Origin: Nitratidesulfovibrio termitidis HI1
Lineage (GTDB): Bacteria; Desulfobacterota; Desulfovibrionia; Desulfovibrionales; Desulfovibrionaceae
Assembly (NCBI RefSeq): GCF_000504305.1
Contig: NZ_KI632512.1
Location: forward strand, 3,066,220 to 3,130,219
Direction of reading: 5' to 3'
Length of the DNA stretch: 64,000 bases
Shown: positions 51,523 to 60,000 of the stretch, in pieces
Position numbering within the stretch: position 1 is the stretch's first letter
Layout: every line of letters begins with the position of its first letter
Program-made: the position numbers and the translations under genes
Notes under the pieces: model-generated
The model's input: the letters and a program-made list of their open reading frames with translations, nothing else
The model's database searches: none
What the model was told of the DNA's origin: nothing

Positions 51523-51576
51523 CATCTCCTGCGTCCCGCGTTTTGCTGCCCCCTCTTGGCCAAGGCGGTGCGGCCA

Positions 51577-52464
51577 TCAATCAGCGTCTACCCCGGCTTT
51601 TCGCAACCCGGCGAAAATGTCCGGCGGCTCGGTGCTCAGCACGGCAGGCCGTTTCGATTTCGGCGTGAAGGTGAATGTTTCTCCGTGTTTTTCAAGGAAG
51701 TCCACACAACGCCAGAACCACATGTACTGTGGAGAGTTATCGCTGGTGACATATCGCGCGTCATCATGTATTTGATATTGCATTTGTCTTATAAGGTCGT
51801 ACCCGCTAGGTGTTTTTTTCTTGTAGTCCGCGCCGTTTTGCAGGAGGTAAAGAGTTGCTTTGTAGTTGCTGAATCTGGCTGTTTGTAACACCAGATAGAA
51901 TTTTGACATGTGCGACGTCGTGAAATTAATATCCACGCCTGCCCTGAGCAGGACTGCAAACGCATCAATATTGTTAGGGGGCAATGCCTCCCAGATGGGC
52001 GTTCGTTTGAATTCGCCGATTTCTAGGTGCGGATCGCCGTGTCCGATGTCGATGGCCATCTGTAAGTATTCAGCCCCGATGTATCCCGATCGTGCTGCCG
52101 CCCGATGCATGAGTGAGTTTTCCTGTCCGGCTTCCGACCGAGTGATCTTGTTGGGGTCCGCGCCCAGTTCAAGCAGGCACCGGAATCCCGCGTTGTTCGG
52201 ATGGTACAAAAGCCAGACAGGCACGGTAACGCCGTACGTGCCGGTCGCGTTGGGGTCCGCCCCGGCGGCAACCAGCTTGCCCATTGTTGCTATGTCCCCC
52301 TTTTCTGCGGCCTTGGCCAAGGCTTGCGCCTGCGGGTTGCCGGGAAACATTTCGCGTACGCTCATCCGTTGAAGCGGCATCTGGTCGGGTTTCCTTGCCG
52401 CACCGCAACCCATGAGCAGCAACGGCGTCAGCAAAACGATGAGGAACAGTTTGAGCAGGTCCAT
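51577..52464 (-). CDS. Ankyrin-repeat lipoprotein (immunity candidate), cassette 2
   Basis: 295 residues with AAGGAGC before the ATG. Signal peptide with lipobox LLMGC-G and +2 Gly (outer-membrane sorting). Ankyrin-type units: AEKGDIATMGKLVAAGADPNATG, GFRCLLELGADPNKI, IGAEYLQMAIDIGHGDPH, AVLLRAGVDINFTTS, ATLYLLQNGADYKKKTPSG; then the conserved YMWFWRCVDFLEKHGE and PPDIFAGL. It starts 9 bp after the TpsA-type gene. Ankyrin proteins commonly act as immunity to lipase effectors; that role here is inferred. Confidence 0.78.
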   Translation of the reverse strand: MDLLKLFLIVLLTPLLLMGCGAARKPDQMPLQRMSVREMFPGNPQAQALAKAAEKGDIATMGKLVAAGADPNATGTYGVTVPVWLLYHPNNAGFRCLLELGADPNKITRSEAGQENSLMHRAAARSGYIGAEYLQMAIDIGHGDPHLEIGEFKRTPIWEALPPNNIDAFAVLLRAGVDINFTTSHMSKFYLVLQTARFSNYKATLYLLQNGADYKKKTPSGYDLIRQMQYQIHDDARYVTSDNSPQYMWFWRCVDFLEKHGETFTFTPKSKRPAVLSTEPPDIFAGLRKAGVDAD

Positions 52465-52473
52465 TTGGGCTCC

Positions 52474-55314
52474 TTAGTTTGCAAACGCTTCACGCATGCC
52501 TGCGATGCCGTGCAGCCCACCACCGTCCACGAGCACCCGTTGACCCATGGTGTCCGGCACGAACAGGCTGAATATATCCTGCAGATTCGTCAGCATGTCA
52601 CCCCGGCTGACATAGGCGGTAGTAATTGCATTTCCACCTGCGCGCCATTTGGCTATTTCAGCAGGTGTTGTCGTTTTCGCGATCGTGCTGATGGTATTGT
52701 CATGTACGCCAGCGGCATTGAACGTCACGGCACTATTCACAAATCCTCCGGCTGCCAATGCGCTGGCCACGCCACCGCCAAGGGAATGTCCTGTAGCTAT
52801 GAGTGTGCCACCTTGGTCTGAGGCATACTGCTTCAGATCTTGTATCGCTTTTGCTGCGCCCGAATACTGCCCGCTCTCCATGCCGAAGGCCTGGAGAGCA
52901 TCTTCGCTAAGGTCTTTGACGGAGTCCGTTCCACGGACCACGACGACATATTGCTTGGGGTCTGTCTTGGAATTGCAGAACACGAAGGCGTGCAGGCCGG
53001 ATTCATTGTTTTGCAACGGGCTCAGGTCTATGTCTCTTTTTTTCAATTCTGTGAGATCCTGCTCGGAAAGAGGTTTGAAGTCCTCGGTCCCTTGGCAGCC
53101 ATTTTCATAGGAGCAGTCACTAAGCTCCGAGAATATGCGGCCCTCTTCTTTCTGCTCTGCGGTAAGCGGCGGAGCCGCAATGGCATTGGCAAGGGCCGCA
53201 ACAATAGAACTCATGGCTCCCATCACGGGGTCTTGGCCAGCAATGGCGGCAGTGGCCGCACCAGCAGCCCCGGAGAGCACGATTTCAATGGTCTTGTCCA
53301 GTTCGGCAGCGCTGATCAGACCCGTCGCATAACGGCTAAAAGCAGTGGCAACAGCGTCAAGCAATGCGGTTTCCACCCCCTGTCCGTTCACGATGGTGCC
53401 AACTGAAGCCTTCACTGCCGCAACGGTCAATATCTGACCGACCATCCCGTAATTCTTGACTGACGACGCCATGGTATCCAGCGTTCCTGCCAGAATCATG
53501 CTCGCCAGCAAGGAGCGCGCGCCGTCCGCGGAAACGATGGACTTCAGCGTATCCTTGAAGTCACCGCCTGCGGCGGCATTGGCAAGGCCGGTCGCCATCT
53601 GCGAGCTTAGGGACACGAATGCGGCTGTCAGTGCAGTCTGCATTGCCAACGTTGTTGCTGTGGCGGCTTTTCCTGTCGCGACAACGATAATCGCCGCCTT
53701 CCCCGCAATGGTGCCGGGCGCCAGTCCCATCATACTCATGCTCAACTGCGACGCCGCGCCATACGTCGCCACCGAGGCGGCAATGGCGATGACCAGCATG
53801 GCCGCCGGGCCAAGGCCGCCGTCCTTGTGGTCCCACGTGTCGTACACGGCCTGCACGGCGCGCCAGTCCACGTCGTCGCGTTCCAGCAGCCCGGCCATCC
53901 ATTCCAGACCGGGGGTTTTCGCAAGCTGGCGCACATCGGCGCGGGCATCGCCGGTATGGTGGTATTCCACCGTCACGCCGTCCCCGGCGGTGATGGAGAT
54001 GTTCTCGCCCGATTCGATCAGGGTGTGCAGCACCGTTTCCGCGCTGGTGCCCTTGTCGCGCGATGACCAGGTAAGCCAGCCCATGTCCGAGGAGACGTGC
54101 CGCTCGTAGCTGAGTTCCTTGTCCGTCAGCAGGGCCACGCTGCCCTGTTCCGCCTTGATGTCCACCCCGCCTTCCGCCCGCAGTCGGGACGCCTTGACCG
54201 TCACGTCGCCGGTGCGGGATTCCACCAGCACGTCACCCTTGGCGTCCAGTTCGCTGCGCACCACGTCGATCTTGCGGGTTTCATCCAGCGCCATCTTGGA
54301 GGTGAAGGTGCCCTTCTTCTGTTCTTCGGAATGCGCGTAGTGCTGGTCCGTGACGGAGGTGACCAGCACGTCGTCGGCGGCAGAGACCGCTATGTCGCCG
54401 CCGGACGTGAGCCGCGAACCGGAAATGGTCGCCGCGCCCTTGCCCGACGTGCCCGCCTCCATGGTCATGTCGCCGCCGGATTCCAGTTGCGAGGCCACGT
54501 TGTCGGCGGCTTGAAGCGTGGTGGTGTGGGATTTCTTGCCACCGCCGAATCCGCCGCTTTTGCCGCTGCTGTGGTCGTAATAATCCGTCGTGTCCGTTGC
54601 GGAGGTGACGGAAATGTTCTCCTGCGCTGCTATGCTCAGGTCATCCCCGGCCTTCACCTGGCTGCCATGCACGGTGACGCTGCCGCCCGCGTCCACGGTC
54701 AGGCTTCCGCCCGCCGTCACGCTGGCCCCGTGGTTGGTGGTCACGTCCGTGTGCGATTTCGATCCCTTGCCGGTGGTCTTGGCGTGGGTTTCCAGCGCCT
54801 GCGTGGACACGATGACCGAGTTCCCCGCCGCAAGCTGTGCATCGCCCCCGGCGGTCATGTCGGAGCCGAACACGCCGATGTTCTTCCCGGCCACCACGGT
54901 CAGGTCGCCGTCGGCGGTTATGGCCCCCTGCTTGCCGATGTGGGTGGCGGTGACGGTGGGCGAGGTGAAGGTGACGGTGTCCGACGCGGAGATCACGTCG
55001 TTGGTGGCGGAAAGGGCAACCTTGCCGCCCTGCACGGTGCCACCGGTATTGAGTATGGAATCCGTGGCGGCCAGGGTCACGTCCTGGCCGGACATGGTTC
55101 CGCGCGTGTTGAAGATGGTGTCGGCGGTGATGGTCAGGCCGTTGTCGGCCACCAGCACCCCGGCGTTCTGCACGTCGCCGGTGGCGGCGATGGTCACGTC
55201 CTTGCCTGCGATCACCGCGCCGCCCGCCGCGATGCGGTCAAGGCTGGAACTGCCCAGGTACACCACGGGCACCAGCACGTCCTCGCCGTTGACCTGCCGC
55301 GTTTCCATCCACAC
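52474..55314 (-). CDS. Orphan TpsA C-terminal cassette 2 with class-3-lipase-like module, 946 aa
   Basis: Same architecture and almost the same length as cassette 1. Its lipase region (VVVRGTDSVKDL, IATGHSLGGGVAS, GDMLTNLQD, GGGLHGIAGM) is close to that of the full TpsA but not identical. It begins directly after the stop of the exported-protein gene, in the same reading frame (a single TAA separates them). No ribosome-binding site precedes the first start codon. Upstream of about 53160 it matches the full TpsA closely; one short region around 55000 differs (VQGGKVALSATND), the mark of patchy gene conversion. Confidence 0.75.
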   Translation of the reverse strand: MWMETRQVNGEDVLVPVVYLGSSSLDRIAAGGAVIAGKDVTIAATGDVQNAGVLVADNGLTITADTIFNTRGTMSGQDVTLAATDSILNTGGTVQGGKVALSATNDVISASDTVTFTSPTVTATHIGKQGAITADGDLTVVAGKNIGVFGSDMTAGGDAQLAAGNSVIVSTQALETHAKTTGKGSKSHTDVTTNHGASVTAGGSLTVDAGGSVTVHGSQVKAGDDLSIAAQENISVTSATDTTDYYDHSSGKSGGFGGGKKSHTTTLQAADNVASQLESGGDMTMEAGTSGKGAATISGSRLTSGGDIAVSAADDVLVTSVTDQHYAHSEEQKKGTFTSKMALDETRKIDVVRSELDAKGDVLVESRTGDVTVKASRLRAEGGVDIKAEQGSVALLTDKELSYERHVSSDMGWLTWSSRDKGTSAETVLHTLIESGENISITAGDGVTVEYHHTGDARADVRQLAKTPGLEWMAGLLERDDVDWRAVQAVYDTWDHKDGGLGPAAMLVIAIAASVATYGAASQLSMSMMGLAPGTIAGKAAIIVVATGKAATATTLAMQTALTAAFVSLSSQMATGLANAAAGGDFKDTLKSIVSADGARSLLASMILAGTLDTMASSVKNYGMVGQILTVAAVKASVGTIVNGQGVETALLDAVATAFSRYATGLISAAELDKTIEIVLSGAAGAATAAIAGQDPVMGAMSSIVAALANAIAAPPLTAEQKEEGRIFSELSDCSYENGCQGTEDFKPLSEQDLTELKKRDIDLSPLQNNESGLHAFVFCNSKTDPKQYVVVVRGTDSVKDLSEDALQAFGMESGQYSGAAKAIQDLKQYASDQGGTLIATGHSLGGGVASALAAGGFVNSAVTFNAAGVHDNTISTIAKTTTPAEIAKWRAGGNAITTAYVSRGDMLTNLQDIFSLFVPDTMGQRVLVDGGGLHGIAGMREAFAN

Positions 55315-55372
55315 GATGTCCCGGTCCAGCGCGGCGATCTGCTCTGCGGTAAGGGCGACGCCGATGCTCAGG
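53505..55372. repeat. Large direct repeat R2 (TpsA middle region)
   Basis: Second copy of the 1.9-kb repeat. With R3 the similarity extends further, from about 53160 and 57750 respectively, into the pre-toxin region. Confidence 0.85.
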
Positions 55373-55380
55373 AAGGGCGG

Positions 55381-56106
55381 TTATTGTCTCGGCGTATAGG
55401 TGATGCGTTTCATCCGCTCGATGGCGCTGGTGATGGATGCTTCGTTGATGGGCCACGCCGGGGTGTCCCTGTCCTTGTTGCTGGCGCGCCAAGCCTGATA
55501 GACCTTGACGTAGGATGAGCCCACGTGGCTCATGTAGAGAAAGCCGCTCTCGGTGTCCTTGCCGTTCTTCACCAGCGGATCAACAAGGGCGGCGCAATGG
55601 TAGGTCATGACCACGCTGCCGCCTTCGGCACTGACGAGCTTTGACTTCGCCTGCTCCTTGCAGCCCAGCGCCAGCGCATTCAGCGACTCCGCGATGAACC
55701 GCTTGAAGTCGTAGTCCGGCAGGTGCCAGCCGTAGACGCCGTACAACATCGTCCAGCTTTCGAAATCCTGATCCTTCGGAATCTGCTCGAACGTGAAACT
55801 GCTCTTGGTTTGTTCGCGCGACGCCTTGAAGTTGCCGACATCCTTGGGCGAGGTTATCCAGTGCGGTGCCGGATAGGTGAGTGTTCCGCTGTAGATGACC
55901 ATGGTTTGTATGATCGTAGGGACAGCTGTGTGGTTCGCATCAGTACCGTTGTCATCTTTGGCTGTGCCATGGACTGGCTGCCTCCACACTCCAGAGTCAT
56001 CCTCCGCTGATTCCGAATGCGCAGAGTTGGCACAACATGTGGCGATCAACATGATCTGGACCAATACAGCACATGTCGAAATCCTATAAACTATCTTCGG
56101 AAGCAT
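55381..56106 (-). CDS. Exported protein of unknown family, cassette copy 3
   Basis: 241 residues from the ATG at 56106 (GGAG upstream). Hydrophobic N-terminus ILPKIV-type signal (MLPKIVYRISTCAVLVQIML followed by IATCCANSA), an acidic/His spacer, then LTYPAPHWI, FEQIPKDQDFESW and the shared C-terminal half. The signal could be a lipoprotein type (ATC-C). It lies 77 bp after the ankyrin gene and directly before the second TpsA cassette with a single stop codon between them. Confidence 0.7.
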   Translation of the reverse strand: MLPKIVYRISTCAVLVQIMLIATCCANSAHSESAEDDSGVWRQPVHGTAKDDNGTDANHTAVPTIIQTMVIYSGTLTYPAPHWITSPKDVGNFKASREQTKSSFTFEQIPKDQDFESWTMLYGVYGWHLPDYDFKRFIAESLNALALGCKEQAKSKLVSAEGGSVVMTYHCAALVDPLVKNGKDTESGFLYMSHVGSSYVKVYQAWRASNKDRDTPAWPINEASITSAIERMKRITYTPRQ

Positions 56107-56182
56107 AATTGTAACTCCATTAAAATCATAAATATATTTCAATATCCACCCGGACCGCCTGCATTCCCCTGCCTTCTTTTGT

Positions 56183-57058
56183 TCATGGTTCGAGAGAGCC
56201 TAATCCAGAAAGTATATCTGGAGGGCTTTGATCAAGAAGGGGGGGGCGCTTTGTTTTTTTTGTGAACACAAAAGATTCACCATGCTTTTCAAGAAAATCT
56301 ACACAGCGCCAGAATGACATATATCCATAATAGCCAGGAGTTGTTGCAAATGGTTCATCGTGCGTTATGACCCTCTGTATGTATAGCGATAAATTGTCAT
56401 TGTATAGTGTTTTTGTAGTATAATTTGCACCTCTATGCAGTAAAAATAATGTCGCTTCAAAGTTCAGTGCGCTGGAAGTCAACATAACAAGCGGTATTTT
56501 TGATTTGTATCCTTTGTAGTCAATGCTTACGCCATGTTCAATAAAAACACCAAGTGCAGCGCTAAGCCAAGGTGCTACGGATAAGTCGACGGGTGTCTTT
56601 CCGACACTTCCAACTTTTAGATAAGCATCACCGCCTCCAAATTGGATGACATCCTGAAGATAGCCAGGGCCGATGTCGCGGGTCATTCTGACGGTCCAGT
56701 GTATGAGTGAACTGTCATTCCCGTCGTTTGATTTCCATATCTTGTTCGGATCAGCGCCCAACTGGAGCAGGTGGCGAAATCCTGCCTTGTTCGGGTGATA
56801 CAGCACCCACGCAGGTACTGTGACGCCGTACGTCCCCGTAGCGTTGGGGTCCGCCCCGGCGGCAATCAGCCTGTCCATTTCCGTCGTATCACCACGTGCC
56901 GCAGCCAAGGCTAGTGCCTGTGCCTGTGGATCGTTGGGGAACATGTCACGCGCGCTCATTCGCCATAGAGGGAGCTGGTCAGGGGGTCTTGCGCTTCCAC
57001 ATGCAGCAAAAAATAGTACTACAACGATGCAGAGTGGTAGTTTTATTATGAAATACAT
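56183..57058 (-). CDS. Ankyrin-repeat lipoprotein (immunity candidate) of the full TpsA
   Basis: 291 residues, lipobox FFAAC-G with +2 Gly. Ankyrin-type units: ALAAARGDTTEMDRLIAAGADPNATG, GFRHLLQLGADPNKI, GVFIEHGVSIDYKG, ATLFLLHRGANYTTK; then MSFWRCVDFLEKHGES and PPDILSGL. The second half diverges more from the other copies and is coded by A/T-rich DNA. It begins 9 bp after the full-length TpsA gene, the position of immunity genes in CDI loci. The ribosome-binding site is weak (AGGT). Confidence 0.78.
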   Translation of the reverse strand: MYFIIKLPLCIVVVLFFAACGSARPPDQLPLWRMSARDMFPNDPQAQALALAAARGDTTEMDRLIAAGADPNATGTYGVTVPAWVLYHPNKAGFRHLLQLGADPNKIWKSNDGNDSSLIHWTVRMTRDIGPGYLQDVIQFGGGDAYLKVGSVGKTPVDLSVAPWLSAALGVFIEHGVSIDYKGYKSKIPLVMLTSSALNFEATLFLLHRGANYTTKTLYNDNLSLYIQRVITHDEPFATTPGYYGYMSFWRCVDFLEKHGESFVFTKKTKRPPLLDQSPPDILSGLGSLEP

Positions 57059-57067
57059 GGCATGTAC

Positions 57068-60000
57068 CTATTTCCCGAATGCCGCATTAAAGGCCTCGAT
57101 TCCATGCAAGCCGCCGCCGTCGACCAAAATTCTTTCCCCTAGTGTTGTTGGTATAAATAGCTTTAGAATGTCTTGAAAATTGTTAATCATATCGCCACGG
57201 CTAATATACGCTTTAGTTATTGAATCCGCATGCGACCTTGCGCCCACAATATCTTCATAATTTTCTGATTTTATTATTTTTGAAATCGTACTGTCATTAA
57301 CTCCGGATGAGTTGAACGTAATGGCGCCATCTACCAGCCCAGCTGCTGCCAATGCACTAGATATTCCACCACCAAGAGAATGTCCTGTAGCGATCAATGT
57401 CATGTTCTGGGAATGTGCATAATCTTTCAAACCCTGAATAGCCAGCGCAGCATCGGTGTGTTGCTCACCTACAAGGCCAAATAGCTCAGCCGTGTTTGTC
57501 GCCAAATCTCCTGGGTCAGTCAATTGAGAGCCCCTGATCACTACCGCCAATTGATTTTCATTAGAGTTATAAAATATAAATGTTTTTAATCCTGATTTAT
57601 TGTTTTCCAATGCGGAAATGTCTATGCCTCTGCTTTGAATGTCATCAATTTGCTCTGTAGTTAGTTGCTTGAACTCTTCAGTACCAGTGCAATTGTTTTT
57701 GTATGAACACTCGCTAAGCTCAGAGAACAATGCTCCCTGCTTTTTCTGCTCTTCGGTAAGCGGGGGTGCAGCAATGGCATTGGCAAGGGCCGCAACAATA
57801 GAACTCATGGCTCCCATCACGGGGTCTTGGCCAGCAATGGCGGCAGTGGCCGCACCGGCAGCCCCGGAGAGCACGATTTCAATGGTCTTGTCCAGTTCGG
57901 CAGCGCTGATCAGACCCGTCGCATAACGGCTGAAAGCAGTGGCAACAGCGTCAAGCAATGCGGTTTCCACCCCCTGCCCGTTCACGATGGTGCCCACTGA
58001 AGCCTTTACGGCCGCAACGGTCAATATCTGACCGACCATCCCGTAATTCTTGACTGACGACGCCATGGTGTCCAGCGTTCCTGCCAGAATCATGCTCGCC
58101 AGCAAGGAGCGCGCGCCGTCCTCGGAGACGATGGACTTCAGGGTATCCTTGAAGTCACCGCCTGCTGCGGCATTGGCAAGGCCGGTCGCCACCTGGGAGC
58201 TCAAGGATACGAAACCGGCGGTCAGGGCCGTACACATGGCCAGAGTTGTTGCAGTGGCGACTTCTCCTGTCGCGACAACGATAGTCGCTGCCTCTCCAGC
58301 AGCAGTGATGCCGGGCGCCAGCCCCATCATGCTCATGCTTAACTGCGACGCCGCGCCATACGTCGCCACCGAGGCGGCAATGGCGATGACCAGCATGGCC
58401 GCCGGGCCAAGGCCGCCGTCCTTGTGGTCCCACGTGTCGTACACGGCCTGCACGGCACGCCAGTCCACGTCGTCGCGTTCCAGCAGCCCGGCCATCCATT
58501 CCAGGCCGGGAGTTTTCGCAAGTTGCCGTACGTCGGCGCGGGCATCGCCGGTATGGTGGTATTCCACCGTCACACCGTCCCCGGCGGTGATGGATATGTT
58601 TTCGCCCGATTCGATCAGGGTGTGCAGCACGGTTTCCGCGCTGGTGCCCTGGTCACGCGACGACCAGGTAAGCCAACCCATGTCCGAGGAGACGTGCCGC
58701 TCGTAGCTGAGTTCCTTGTCCGTCAACAGGGCCACACTGCCCTGTTCCGCCTTGATGTCCACGCCGCCTTCCGCCCGCAGGTGGGACGCCTTGACCGTCA
58801 CGTCGCCAGTGCGGGATTCCACCAGCACGTCGCCCTTGGCGTCCAGTTCGCTGCGCACCACGTCGATCTTGCGGGTCTCATCCAGCGCCATCTTTGAAGT
58901 GAAGGTGCCTTTCTTCTGTTCGTCGTCCTGCGCGTAATGCTGGTCCGTTACGGATGTGACCAGCACGTCGTCGGCGGCAGAGACCGCCATGTTGCCGCCG
59001 GACGTGAGTTGCGAGCCGGAAATGGTAGCCGCGCCCTTGCCCGACGTGCCCGCCTCTATGGTCATGTCGCCGCCGGATTCGAGTTGCGAGGCCACATTGG
59101 TGGTGTCCTGCCGCACGGTGGTGTGCGACTTCTTTCCGCCGAACAGCCCGCCGCTCTTGCCGCTGCTGTGGTCGTAATAATCCACGGTGTCGGAGGCGGC
59201 AGTGACGGAAACACCGCCCCCGGCCTTCACACTCAGGTCATCCCCGGCCTTCATCTTGCTGCCGTGCACGGTAACGCTGCCGCCCGCGTCCACGGTCAGG
59301 CTGCCGCCCGCCGTTATGCTGGCCCCGTGGTTGGTGGTCACGTCCGTGTGCGACTTGGAACCCTTGCCGGTGGTCTTGGCGTGGGTTTCCAGCGCCTGCG
59401 TGGACACGATGACAGAGTTCCCCGCCGCAAGCTGTGCATCGCCCCCGGCGGTCATGTCGGAGCCGAACACGCCGATGTTCTTCCCGGCCACCACGGTCAG
59501 GTCGCCGTCGGCGGTGATGGCGCCCTGCTTGCCGATGTGGGTGGCGGTGACGGTGGGCGAGGTGAAGGTGACGGTGTCCGACGCGGAGATCACGTCGTTG
59601 ACGGCGGTAAGCGACACCGTGTCGCCATGCACCGTGCCGCCCGCGTTCAGGATGGAGTCCGTGGCGGCCAGGGTCACGTCCTGCCCGGACATGGTCCCGC
59701 GCGTATTGAAAATGGTGTCGGCGGTGATGGTCAGGCCGTTGTCGGCCACCAGCACCCCGGCGTTCTGCACGTCGCCGGTGGCGGTGACAGTCACGTCCTT
59801 GCCCGCGATCACAGTGCCGCCCGTCGCGATGCGGTCAAGGCTGGAACTGCCCAGGTACACCACGGGCACCAGCACGTCCTCGCCGTTGACCTGCCGCGTT
59901 TCCATCCACACGATGTCGCGGTCCAGCGCGGCAATCTGCTCTGCGGTTAGGGCGACGCCGATGCTCAGGTTCAGGTCTTCCCGGACGGCGAGGGCGTTGT

